Below, piece by piece: positions 52,101 to 60,103 of a DNA stretch of 64,000 nucleotides. The notes under the pieces are model-generated. The model was not told the origin of the DNA, made no database searches, and was given only the letters and a program-made list of their open reading frames with translations. The position numbers and the translations under genes were made by a program. The DNA lies in assembly GCA_044224925.1 (NCBI GenBank), contig JBGAJM010000002.1:124001-188000 (forward strand), read 5' to 3'. The DNA is from Kapaibacterium sp044224925. GTDB taxonomy: Bacteria > Bacteroidota > Ignavibacteria > Kapaibacteriales > Kapaibacteriaceae. Position 1 is the first letter of the stretch, and each line of letters opens with the position of its first letter.

Positions 52101-52788
52101 CACTTGCATAGATGCGACATGGCGGAGGTCCGGAAATGAACGGACCATAGGCATCTCTCCACCGAATGGAGAACATGTTCGAGGTGGTCTTGATCGAATC
52201 GACCTGAATGCGCTCTTCTTGTCCCGTCGAGCCCGTTGCGCCGGACGTGCCGTACAACTTGAGGGCATACGTGTAGGACTGACCGGTGACCACATCGCCA
52301 TAGTCGACAATGTTCCGCTCGAGTCGCTTCCCGATACTGTCTTGGAATACGATCGTGGCCAAGGCCGGATGATAGCAACGACCCTTGAGGTTCACACTGT
52401 ACTGGGCATTTGAGACGATCACACTGATCGTCGTATCGTTCACATCTGCCTGGCCATTCAACTTCGAATACCACAGCACACGCTGGTATCCATTCACAGC
52501 AGGATCGACCTGAAAGGGTCTGCTTACGCGATTGTTCTCAATGAAGTAAATGTCCGAGGTCTTGAGCGCAATGGGTGTGCTTCCATCCAACGCGCGCACG
52601 AAGCATGTGCCAGACCCGTTGGCCTCGACCTGGATGTTCGTGCCTTGGACGGGATAGTCGTTCCGCAAGAAGGCGCTCAGCTGAGCGTTTGCAGACGCTC
52701 CGATGCCCACGAACAGGCATCCCATGAGGCATGCCACGAGCAGGCGCCGCTGGAGGGCGGAAAGGTGGAACGGTTGTGGTTGGGTCAT
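49135..52788 (-). CDS. Large exported protein: Ig-like, beta-propeller and HYDIN-like domains with T9SS-type tail
   Basis: A protein of 1,217 residues from the ATG at 52788; an earlier in-frame codon at 52857 would put an extra basic stretch before the signal peptide (LLVACLMGCLFVGIGASANAQ). The order is: N-terminal beta-rich part, a Ser/Thr-type sandwich with ILSPNGGEAFAPCQHVLVRW (a known exported-protein motif), a WD40/propeller-like part of about 330 residues (VAFRPDGAKLLLAYGTGT, AISTDGTKLYV, VALAFSSNGLNLLMAF), choice-of-anchor/HYDIN-like domains (DFGDVCIGLRKKQTIQL), and a tail with SVDPNPASNVVTLRT and PPGVYMILVRT. The tail marks it as probable T9SS cargo. Function unknown. Confidence 0.88.
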   Translation of the reverse strand: MTQPQPFHLSALQRRLLVACLMGCLFVGIGASANAQLSAFLRNDYPVQGTNIQVEANGSGTCFVRALDGSTPIALKTSDIYFIENNRVSRPFQVDPAVNGYQRVLWYSKLNGQADVNDTTISVIVSNAQYSVNLKGRCYHPALATIVFQDSIGKRLERNIVDYGDVVTGQSYTYALKLYGTSGATGSTGQEERIQVDSIKTTSNMFSIRWRDAYGPFISGPPPCRIYASVGYNFYLDFTPTQSGAIVDVLTVYYGGNRRTTIRVQANAPVFPRIPTMKILSPNGGEAFAPCQHVLVRWTGAVRGSSFTIYASYNNGRSYEEIGRTNDTTFDWRVPSILSDSIRLRVRQNFTSSVKVDVTSDPSSPATNVAFRPDGAKLLLAYGTGTIYEWNTLPYTNERSYTVPLDPRDFVRGLAYINNNGDFLALTASGIVHRFTAGTPTPVQSVTLPSSFVPRDLAISTDGTKLYVTPTIAPSIFVYSLPNLTPLAPISLPSPMSAASLGSGVLLAYTLDATVYTLDLATGGITSTTPTGFIGQETIPVVDLVSASRDGRFVALGGRPEIGTTIGGNSQETFVYDLSTQTVARRIQVASSAPVALAFSSNGLNLLMAFRATTGILSWDLMKNGLDTAFGNFPGLVTDLEIRNDGKMLAYASDNRFGQNAEARDFIQADDDTTDAPFRIVAPAVVFTPVKLRTLLIGTELDTVLTSDVCNVGVVPYIINLATMKRGWYVRPADTLQGDTIQPGTCMQLRFFAAPLDTGLIEDTLFMEACDVTSTLAISFRSIDRNIPMLGDPTDFGDVCIGLRKKQTIQLLRNADTVDLLVNSVFIDRGLQSQFRVLTAIKDTIIPPNGTLSVEVEFVPRRNGLDTGHVMVRYEDQDVVKRSTRVTGRGSGADIRQSHTALPFIPEIPERTLMLTNTSENPVTITDALITAGAPFEVLTPLPYTLNSNDSVAIRIRYLGTPPTADASIEFSIQPCASLVRCALMLYSGTSVLSVANTSADPRENAILTINAQINETVPYRGVRPLRAAFTLNPRLFLGATITATNGTASIVSQDIINDRRVIVFELSSDFSGNGAIATLEGPAGLAEIDSTHMVFDPARENFGSTVTCTYATGVLTILQPDPTRRILRKTPPIIRSVDPNPASNVVTLRTRTTQALQASISVVDQQGNERLTPIPTSLPSGDSSVPINVQDLPPGVYMILVRTVDLVESTMLIVVR

Positions 52789-52853
52789 TAGAGTTATTGT
52801 CGTGGCTGGGGGTGCATAGACCCGACCATGCCGCTTGGGGTTACAATGCATGG

Positions 52854-53630
52854 TCAAGAGACGTATCGGGCAAGGAATTCCACCACAACAGGGTCCGTAC
52901 TTGCCTGCAATTGCGGTACAGTGCCTTCGAATTGCACTTTTCCCCCGTCAAGCATCACCACATGGTCGGCAATATTGAACACGCTGAACATGTCGTGGGT
53001 GATCACCACCGACGTCACGGTCATCTTTTTCGCAAGGCTTTCCACCAGATCGTCGATCTGTTGCGAGGTCACGGGATCGAGTCCGGTGGTTGGTTCATCG
53101 TAGAAGATGTAGTCGGGCGTCCCTACAAGTGCACGAGCCACGCCAACGCGTTTTCGCATACCACCGGAGAGATCACTGGGCTTCTTGTCTTTCAAAAGGG
53201 TCCATTCACGCTCGTACGACGGTGTGCCTGCCTCCGTGAAGTCGGGCAAGAGGCCAACGGCCGAGAGCACGTTGCGCGCCGTGGTCTCGAGCAGCGCCTT
53301 GTTCGTCTCACCGTGTTCCACCAACGAGATCACGACATTGTCGTGCACGGACAGTGAATCGAAGAGGGCGGCTCCTTGAAACACATAGCCGATCTTCTGT
53401 CGAAGGCCAAAGAGCTCTTCGCGACCGATGGTACTGATGTCTCGCCCGTCGACAACAACAATGCCCTCGTCGGGAACAAGAAGGCGAACGATGTGTTTGA
53501 GCAAGACGCTCTTCCCACAACCGGACTTCCCAATGATGCACGTGGTCTTCCCTTGCGGGATCGTGAGATCGACGCCTCGCAGGACCACCTTGGCTCCGAA
53601 TGCCTTCTTCAATCCGCGCAATTCGATCAT
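52854..53630 (-). CDS. ABC transporter ATPase, MlaF-like
   Basis: A protein of 258 residues. Walker A is GKSGCGKS, the signature LSGGMRKRVGVARAL and Walker B YIFYDEPTTGLDP. The LSGGM.KRV form with DPVTS and the preceding QGAALFDSLSVHDNV is that of MlaF/Mkl ATPases, which drive phospholipid transport between the membranes. The partner permease (MlaE) and MCE protein are not next to it. Its ATG overlaps the stop of the gene at 53627 by four bases. Confidence 0.9.
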   Translation of the reverse strand: MIELRGLKKAFGAKVVLRGVDLTIPQGKTTCIIGKSGCGKSVLLKHIVRLLVPDEGIVVVDGRDISTIGREELFGLRQKIGYVFQGAALFDSLSVHDNVVISLVEHGETNKALLETTARNVLSAVGLLPDFTEAGTPSYEREWTLLKDKKPSDLSGGMRKRVGVARALVGTPDYIFYDEPTTGLDPVTSQQIDDLVESLAKKMTVTSVVITHDMFSVFNIADHVVMLDGGKVQFEGTVPQLQASTDPVVVEFLARYVS

Positions 53631-55414
53631 GCTGCTTTGTCCTTGTTGCGCCGCTTGATCACGTCGATGGTCCCAAGTGGGATCGCATCGATCAGACCTT
53701 TCGTATACGCTTGTTGTGGCGATTCATAGATCTCGTTCGCAGCGTCCATCTCGACGATCTTCCCTTCGTTCATCACGGCGATCCGGTCGGAGATGAACTT
53801 CACAACACTCAGATCGTGGGAGATGAAGATGTAGGTGAGCTTGAACTCATCGCGCAACTGCACCAGGAGGTTCAACACCTGGGCCTGCACCGATACGTCG
53901 AGTGCGCTCACTGATTCGTCGCAGATCAAGAGTTTGGGCTTGAGGGCGAGTGCTCGGGCGATACAGATCCGTTGACGTTGTCCGCCGGAAAACTCGTGCG
54001 GGTAGTTGTTGAAGTGGCGCTGCAAAAGGTTGACCTTGTCCAGCAAGTACTTCACATGCTCTTTGCGCTCTTTGTCGTTGTCGCCAATGGCGTGGACCCG
54101 AAGGACCTCCATGATGGCACTTCCAACGCTTAGGCGCGGATTCAGCGATGAATACGGGTCTTGAAAAATGATCTGGAAATCCTTGCGCATGGTCTTGAGC
54201 TCTGAGCCCTGCAGTGCGCGAACATCCTTTCCGTCGAAGATCACCTTGCCGCCCGTGGGCTCCACCAGTCGAAGGATGGCGCGACCTGTGGTGGTCTTGC
54301 CGCAACCCGACTCACCGACAAGACCGAGCGTTTCGCCGGCCTTGACGTTGAAGGTGATCCCATCGACGGCCTTGACGTAGCCCGTTGTCTTGCTGAAGAG
54401 TCCGGACTTGATCGGGAAGTGCACCTGCAGGTCCGTAACGTCGAGGATGGGCTTCTGGGTCGCCAACTCGGCGTTCCGCGCCGCGATCTCATCGCGTGAG
54501 AACTCGAGCATGTGCACGGCCGTTTCGACGCTCGTCTGCGTCCGCTCGGAGATCGTGCCGTCCTCTGCCTCGTTCATGAAGTCGCGAACGGTGGGAAGGA
54601 TGCGGAGTTTTTTATCGAGGCGTGGTCGGCAGGCAAGCAGTCCCTTTGTGTAGGGGTGTTGCGGGTCTTCAAAGATCTGCTGTACCGGACCCTGTTCAAC
54701 GATCTTGCCCTTGTACATCACGATCACATCGTCGGCGATCTCGGCGATCACACCGAGATCGTGCGTGATGAACATCATGCTCATCTCGTGTCGTTGCTGG
54801 AGACCGCGCATCAGGTCGAGAATGGTGGCCTGCACCGTCACATCCAGAGCCGTGGTGGGCTCATCGGCGATCAAGAGCGCAGGATTGCAGCTCATGGCCA
54901 TGGCGATCATCACCCGTTGCTTCTGTCCGCCCGAAAGCTGGTGCGGATAGCTTTTCATCATGCTTTCGGGTCGAGGCAGTTTCACTTCGTTCAGAAGTTG
55001 TAACGTGCGGGCCGCCGCCTCGTCTTTGCTCACATGCTGATGCAACCGAATGGCCTCGATGATCTGATCTCCGCACGTGAACACAGGGTTCAACGACGTC
55101 ATCGGCTCTTGGAAGATCATGGCAATGCGGTTGCCACGATAGGTGCGCATGGTGGACTCGGGCAGTTGCAACAGGTCCGTCGCCTTGCCGCCTTCATAGA
55201 ACATGGCCGTGCCTCCCGTGATCTTACCGGGTGGGTTCGGGATGAGTCGCATGACGGAGAGGCTGGTCACGGACTTGCCGGAGCCGGATTCGCCAACGAT
55301 GCCAAGGGTGCGTCCCTTGTGTACGGTAAAGCTCACGTCGTTGACGGCTTTCACCGTATAGGTGTCCGAGCGAAACTCGGTCACAAGGTTCTTCACCTCG
55401 AGCAATGGGGTCAT
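53627..55414 (-). CDS. Peptide ABC transporter, fused double ATPase (DppD-DppF type)
   Basis: A protein of 595 residues with two complete ATPase halves. Half one has GESGSGKS, the signature LSGGQKQRVMIAMA and LIADEPTTALDV. Half two has GESGCGKT, FSGGQRQRICIARAL and LICDESVSALDV. After each half lies the oligopeptide-transporter C-terminal motif (HPYTKGLLACRP and QAYTKGLIDAIP). Such fusions replace separate DppD and DppF. The permeases and the binding protein are not in the window. In the second Walker B, DEPVS is changed to DESVS, which keeps the catalytic Glu. The start is divergent from the VWA gene at 55461. Confidence 0.93.
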   Translation of the reverse strand: MTPLLEVKNLVTEFRSDTYTVKAVNDVSFTVHKGRTLGIVGESGSGKSVTSLSVMRLIPNPPGKITGGTAMFYEGGKATDLLQLPESTMRTYRGNRIAMIFQEPMTSLNPVFTCGDQIIEAIRLHQHVSKDEAAARTLQLLNEVKLPRPESMMKSYPHQLSGGQKQRVMIAMAMSCNPALLIADEPTTALDVTVQATILDLMRGLQQRHEMSMMFITHDLGVIAEIADDVIVMYKGKIVEQGPVQQIFEDPQHPYTKGLLACRPRLDKKLRILPTVRDFMNEAEDGTISERTQTSVETAVHMLEFSRDEIAARNAELATQKPILDVTDLQVHFPIKSGLFSKTTGYVKAVDGITFNVKAGETLGLVGESGCGKTTTGRAILRLVEPTGGKVIFDGKDVRALQGSELKTMRKDFQIIFQDPYSSLNPRLSVGSAIMEVLRVHAIGDNDKERKEHVKYLLDKVNLLQRHFNNYPHEFSGGQRQRICIARALALKPKLLICDESVSALDVSVQAQVLNLLVQLRDEFKLTYIFISHDLSVVKFISDRIAVMNEGKIVEMDAANEIYESPQQAYTKGLIDAIPLGTIDVIKRRNKDKAA

Positions 55415-55460
55415 AGGTTCCTCGTTTCAGTACGCCGAGTCAAGCCACGAAAATAGGACG

Positions 55461-57146
55461 ATGACCCCTATCTTCTCTCATATGGTATCCAGAACGATCT
55501 TTCTGACAGTGTTCCTCCTCTGGTCGACCCTCTTCGGATCGGTCCGGGCGGAGCAGCTCACCGTGTCGGCAGACGGACGTCCGGTCACCACGGGAACGCT
55601 CCAGAAGGACCGTCTGTATCGCATCATCGTCCAAGGCACGGTCTCGGCCGGAACGTCGGCAGAGTGTGCCGCCATCGACGCCCTGTGGGTGTATGACGTT
55701 CCTGCAAGCGAGCGGGCCCGAGGTCACATCCCATCCGATGCCGACATCTATGTGGGCGGCGATACGGTCTTTCGTTGGCAGATGGGAATGGCGTCCTACA
55801 TGTTCCAAGCATCGCAGCAGATCGGCCTGCGACTGAACGGGCGCGCGTTCCCGCACCGCTATCTCGAACCCGAACGCCATCGATACATGTTCGAGATCAT
55901 CGGCACCGGCGAACCCGCGGTCTTGCAGTTCTTGGATCGCGAGTATGCAGGACCGCAGCCAACAGACTCGCTCGTCGATGCCTATGCCGACAATTGTGGA
56001 GCGTTCACGATCACGATCGAGGATGCACATCCGCAACTGCAGGTGGTGTGTGGCGTCGACGTGGAACGTCGATCACCGCAAGGTCGAGTGGTGCACCTTC
56101 GCGTTCCCCCATCGATCGCCAATGCTACGCTGTATGTGAACGGAGAGATCACACGCGTCGACTCGATCCTTTGCCCTCCCACCCCGCCGCCCAACGCCAC
56201 CTTCTTTCTCCTTGACAGGTCGGGATCGATCAGTCAGCGCGACATGGAAGTTGCCGGCGTACGCTTGCAACGTTCCGAAGTGACCGACATGGCCATTCGC
56301 AGGGCTTTGTTCCGTCTGCAACAGCAGGACACGGTGGCCGTGGCAGCGTTCGCTGCGCGCATGCAACAGCCGAGCGGCTGGGTCTCGCCACCGTACCTCC
56401 TTGCCGAGTACCTCGATGCCATACCGCAGAGCGCTACGAATCTCTATGGCGCCCTTAAGGCAATGGCCGACCACGTGCGTAGCACGAAAGGACGAGCCTC
56501 GGTGGTGATGTTCACGGATGGTGGGAACAGGTTTCCGGAATTCGATCCCGCCTCCATCGTCACATCGCTGAATGCCATTGGAGGCAACGTGGGCATCGTG
56601 CTGTTGCCGGATGAAACGCCCGACGTGACGGCAGAGAACCGACGCCAGCTTGTATCGAACCTTCAAGGTGTGGACCACTTGCGCATCCGTCAAGTCGGTC
56701 CGCTCGAATCCACAGGATCGGCGCTGGACCTTCTTTTGGAGGATCTCGACCTCTCGCAATGCTGCACGTTGGTCTTCACCCTTCCCCTCTGCACATCCTC
56801 ATCGTTGAGCGAGCTCGCCACCATTCAACTCGATACATTTCAGACCACGCTCTCAATTCCATGTTCACCGCCTCTCGACATGGAAGGTGATGTCGCCGTC
56901 CGCGTCGTCCCCACTCCGTCCGACGCACAGGCCACTATCGAGATCACATCGCTTATCTCGGCGAACGTTTCGGTGAACGTCTATGATGTGGCCGGCAAGG
57001 TGATGGAGATGAGCGACCCCTTCGTGCTCGATCCCGGCATGAAGATCATCACGTATGACACACGATTCTGGGCGAACGGCGTGTACATCGTGCATGTTGT
57101 GGCCAACTCGGAGCTCGTCGCTGCGCAGTTACTGGTGCTTCATTAA
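55461..57146 (+). CDS. Exported VWA-domain protein with T9SS-type tail
   Basis: A protein of 561 residues from the ATG at 55461 (AGGA just upstream; an ATG at 55482 is also possible). A signal peptide (IFLTVFLLWSTLFGSVRAE) precedes a beta-rich part. A von Willebrand A domain follows after PPTPPPNATFFLLDRSGSIS, where DRSGS is the MIDAS metal motif (DxSxS). Further VWA elements are SATNLYGALKAMADHV (MIDAS Thr) and ASVVMFTDGGN. The end, VYDVAGKVMEMSDP then ANGVYIVHVVANSELVAAQLLVLH, is a type A sorting tail. It may bind other surface proteins. It overlaps the convergent flippase gene by 18 bases. Confidence 0.88.
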   Translation: MTPIFSHMVSRTIFLTVFLLWSTLFGSVRAEQLTVSADGRPVTTGTLQKDRLYRIIVQGTVSAGTSAECAAIDALWVYDVPASERARGHIPSDADIYVGGDTVFRWQMGMASYMFQASQQIGLRLNGRAFPHRYLEPERHRYMFEIIGTGEPAVLQFLDREYAGPQPTDSLVDAYADNCGAFTITIEDAHPQLQVVCGVDVERRSPQGRVVHLRVPPSIANATLYVNGEITRVDSILCPPTPPPNATFFLLDRSGSISQRDMEVAGVRLQRSEVTDMAIRRALFRLQQQDTVAVAAFAARMQQPSGWVSPPYLLAEYLDAIPQSATNLYGALKAMADHVRSTKGRASVVMFTDGGNRFPEFDPASIVTSLNAIGGNVGIVLLPDETPDVTAENRRQLVSNLQGVDHLRIRQVGPLESTGSALDLLLEDLDLSQCCTLVFTLPLCTSSSLSELATIQLDTFQTTLSIPCSPPLDMEGDVAVRVVPTPSDAQATIEITSLISANVSVNVYDVAGKVMEMSDPFVLDPGMKIITYDTRFWANGVYIVHVVANSELVAAQLLVLH

Positions 57147-58442
57147 GGTCTGTCGTGTTTTGACAGCCAGATAGCCATTGGCAAGCACACGTCCGGCCAA
57201 CATGGCAATGGCAGCCGCCACAGCGCCCGGCAGATCGAACACGGCCAACACGACGATCATCGAAACAAGGATCCACCCCACTTCGATGATCGTGGACCAT
57301 GTGACCACGATGTTCTTGCGTGCCACGATCAACACGGCACGCTGCAATGAGTACAACACACTGAGTGCAGGCAAGGCAACGAGGATCATGGTCGGAAGGA
57401 CGGCGAAGGCGGCAAGGTCTTCCGAGAGACCATAGGCCCGCGTGAAGAGCACTTCACTCAACGGTGTGTACGCTACAAGGGCAAGCGCCGCAGTGGTGGC
57501 CGCGATGATCATCATACCAACGCGTTTGATCTGGACGTAGTTCTTGTTGTTCTCACCAAGTAAGGCAATGCCCACTTCCTGATACGAGAATCCGAAGGAT
57601 CGGAACAGGAAGACGAACGAATCCACTACCGGAAGCACAGCAAGCGACTCGACGGGATACTTGCTCCGACCCAGGAAAAAGGCGAGCATGGGCGTCACCA
57701 CGAAGCCGATGATCGACGTCATGGCAAGCGGGATGTAGAACCGAAGCACCTCTCGCATCGAAGGTGGCTCGGCACAGGCCTCGTCCGTTTGATCGTAATA
57801 GTGAGCAAGCACTTCCTTGGCCATCCATCGTGTGGCGAACGCTTCGAGGATCACACCGGATGTAAGGCTCACCGTGCCGATCACGACACCGCTGAAGGAG
57901 GTGAACACAACGAGCAAGGTGGCCATTCCAGCCATGCTCAGGAGTCGAACAACGGTACCATAGGCCACGCGACGTGTACGTCCGTTCCTGATGAGAAGTC
58001 CTTGATAGTACCGACGATATCCGATCGCTGCAGGCCATGGGATCATACACACGAGACCCCAATACATGAGCGAGGCAACGTCGTCGGGGAGCTGGATCAC
58101 GGAATGCACAAGCGTGTCATACACAGCCGGTATCGAGACCACCAACATTCCTACTGTGACCAGAATGTTCACGCTCACCATGAATCGATGCAACACCTGC
58201 ATGCTCCTCTTATCCTTTGCAAGTGCAACGGTGGTGCTCAACAGCATGATCACCGGCGATTCGATGAACATGGCAATGGCCACGGCGACGCCGTAGGCGG
58301 CAAGGTTGAATGCGGGGTTGTGAAGTCGGGCGATGACGGACGTGAGAAGTGGCCCCTCAATGGCCATCATGATCCATGTGGCGCAGAGCGGGTACCAGAA
58401 GCGAAGGATGTATCCGATTGAAAGCACTTGCGTAATATACAT
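57129..58442 (-). CDS. MOP-superfamily membrane protein (ANKH/MATE-like)
   Basis: A protein of 437 residues with ten or more membrane segments in two similar halves. The start YILRFWYPLCATWIMMAIEGPLLTSVIARL has the layout of the first helices of MATE and of ANKH (progressive ankylosis-like) proteins. The second half opens with RFYIPLAMTSIIGFVVTP, which repeats that pattern. No specific substrate motif is seen; flippase or small-molecule export are possible. Its ATG is only five bases from the divergent ATG at 58448. Confidence 0.78.
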   Translation of the reverse strand: MYITQVLSIGYILRFWYPLCATWIMMAIEGPLLTSVIARLHNPAFNLAAYGVAVAIAMFIESPVIMLLSTTVALAKDKRSMQVLHRFMVSVNILVTVGMLVVSIPAVYDTLVHSVIQLPDDVASLMYWGLVCMIPWPAAIGYRRYYQGLLIRNGRTRRVAYGTVVRLLSMAGMATLLVVFTSFSGVVIGTVSLTSGVILEAFATRWMAKEVLAHYYDQTDEACAEPPSMREVLRFYIPLAMTSIIGFVVTPMLAFFLGRSKYPVESLAVLPVVDSFVFLFRSFGFSYQEVGIALLGENNKNYVQIKRVGMMIIAATTAALALVAYTPLSEVLFTRAYGLSEDLAAFAVLPTMILVALPALSVLYSLQRAVLIVARKNIVVTWSTIIEVGWILVSMIVVLAVFDLPGAVAAAIAMLAGRVLANGYLAVKTRQTLMKHQ

Positions 58443-58447
58443 TCTCT

Positions 58448-58951
58448 ATGACCACCTATCACGAGATCGAACGCGTCCCTCGCGGACTGCGTATCCTGCT
58501 GCTGGTACTTCTCACCATGGAAGCCACTGTTATGTCCATCGCCTTTATCGCAACATCCGTCACGAGTGGGGCCGATGTTGGGGAAGTGATCGGATTCACA
58601 AGTGCGGCCGTTGTGCTCCCGGCACTGCTGTTCATCCTGCTCTTGCGAACGACGCTCGAAGTGACGGTCGATGCCTCCGGCGTGAGCGTCATCATGCGAC
58701 CGTTCCAGCGAAAAGTGCGCCACTATGCGTGGACGGAGATCGCCGAGATCTCCACGCGTACCGTGAGTCCGATCGGCGAGTTCGGTGGTTGGGGGATCCG
58801 AGGCTGGGGAAAGAAGATCGGCTATATCTGGGACGGCAACCACGGGATCGATCTTCGCACGATCGCCGGAAAGCGTATCGTGGTGAGCATCACCGATGCA
58901 GAAACGGCAAAGGCTGCGATCGAGGAGAACAGACCTCATACCGATCGGTAG
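58448..58951 (+). CDS. Membrane protein with PH-like domain, unknown function
   Basis: A protein of 167 residues. Two hydrophobic segments (ILLLVLLTMEATVMSIAFIAT and TSAAVVLPALLFILLLRT) are followed by a PH-like soluble part: VTVDASGVSVIMRPFQRKV, AWTEIAEISTRTVSPIGEFG, GGWGIRGWGKKIGYIW, GIDLRTIAGKRIVVSITDAE. The GGWGIR...GY motif marks a conserved family (DUF6141-like, from memory). The start is five bases from the divergent start at 58442 and no ribosome site is seen. Confidence 0.72.
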   Translation: MTTYHEIERVPRGLRILLLVLLTMEATVMSIAFIATSVTSGADVGEVIGFTSAAVVLPALLFILLLRTTLEVTVDASGVSVIMRPFQRKVRHYAWTEIAEISTRTVSPIGEFGGWGIRGWGKKIGYIWDGNHGIDLRTIAGKRIVVSITDAETAKAAIEENRPHTDR

Positions 58952-58963
58952 TATGTTTGCGTG

Positions 58964-60103
58964 ATGAACACGACGCCCCGCCTCCTCGCCGCCCTCACCC
59001 TTGTCCTTGTTGCATGTGTCTCGGTCCGCGCTGCGGATACTGTGCGCGTATGCACCTATAACGTGTTGGCCTATTCTGCATCAAATGAGGACGGACGCAT
59101 TCCCAACTATCGGATCGTGTTGCAGGCCATCGATCCGGATCTCTTGATCTGTCAGGAAGTTGACGATGCAACGATGGGTCCACGATTCGTGAACGAAGTG
59201 CTCACACTCCGTCCGTTCGCCGCGTCGCCGTTCATCGACGGACCTGATACAGATAATCAACTCTTCTACGATCAGACGAAGTTCACGTTCATCGGTCAAC
59301 GTATCATCACCACAGAGCTCCGCAACATTGCCGAGTTCACCGTGGCAACGGTCCCTGCCGGCGACCTTCCTGCCGACACATTGGTGATCTATAGCATGCA
59401 CTTGAAAGCCACGAATGATGCCAACAGTACGGCGCAGCGTGGCCGGGAGATCGCTCGCCTGCAAGCATCCGTCACCGCTCAACGGTATGCCATTCTCGGA
59501 GGCGATCTGAATCTCTACGGTACCACAGAGGTTGGATATCAAAGCATCGTGAACCCAACGTCGGGTCGGAAGTTCATTGACCCCGTGGGCAATTCTTGGC
59601 TTCGTAACAGCACGCAATGGCTGAGCATCTACACGCAATGTCCACGCATCACACAGATCGCCGCCTGTGGTGGTGGTGTGGATGGCGGACTTGACGATCG
59701 GTTCGACTTCCTCTTCGCATCGGAAGAACTAGCACCGCGCATCGTGCCAGGAAGCGTGACGCCGTTCGGGAACGACGGGCAGGACAGACGTGCGGCGAGC
59801 ATCACCGTACCAACGAACACGAAGGTCTCCAAGGAGATCGCCGACGCGCTCTTATGTGCCGCCGATCACTTGCCCTTGTACACGGACATCATCCTTGGAT
59901 CGACGCCAGCGTCGGTGAACGATGCACGGTCGATGGAGAGCGGACTTCAGGCAGGTCGCACGTATCGCGTGCTCAACGTGCAAGGACAGATCGTCCTCAC
60001 CCACACGGCTTCGGTGGACGGAGAGGTCCTTTCCACCCTTTCCCTTCCCAACGGCTTCTACATGGTCACTGATGGTGTGCGGTACATGCCGTTAGTGAAG
60101 TAG
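58964..60103 (+). CDS. Exported endonuclease/exonuclease/phosphatase-fold enzyme
   Basis: A protein of 379 residues from the ATG at 58964 (a GTG three bases earlier is possible). A signal peptide is present (LLAALTLVLVACVSVRAAD). EEP-fold motifs in order: TYNVLAY (Asn), CQEVDDAT (metal Glu), YSMHLKAT (His), GGDLNLYG (Asp/Asn pair), DDRFDFLF and CAADHLPLYTD (the final Asp-His). All catalytic positions are present. The last 65 or so residues (YRVLNVQGQIVLTHTASV, SLPNGFYMVTDG) are a sorting-like tail. It may cleave extracellular DNA or phosphoesters. It overlaps the convergent TonB receptor gene by 12 bases. Confidence 0.85.
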   Translation: MNTTPRLLAALTLVLVACVSVRAADTVRVCTYNVLAYSASNEDGRIPNYRIVLQAIDPDLLICQEVDDATMGPRFVNEVLTLRPFAASPFIDGPDTDNQLFYDQTKFTFIGQRIITTELRNIAEFTVATVPAGDLPADTLVIYSMHLKATNDANSTAQRGREIARLQASVTAQRYAILGGDLNLYGTTEVGYQSIVNPTSGRKFIDPVGNSWLRNSTQWLSIYTQCPRITQIAACGGGVDGGLDDRFDFLFASEELAPRIVPGSVTPFGNDGQDRRAASITVPTNTKVSKEIADALLCAADHLPLYTDIILGSTPASVNDARSMESGLQAGRTYRVLNVQGQIVLTHTASVDGEVLSTLSLPNGFYMVTDGVRYMPLVK

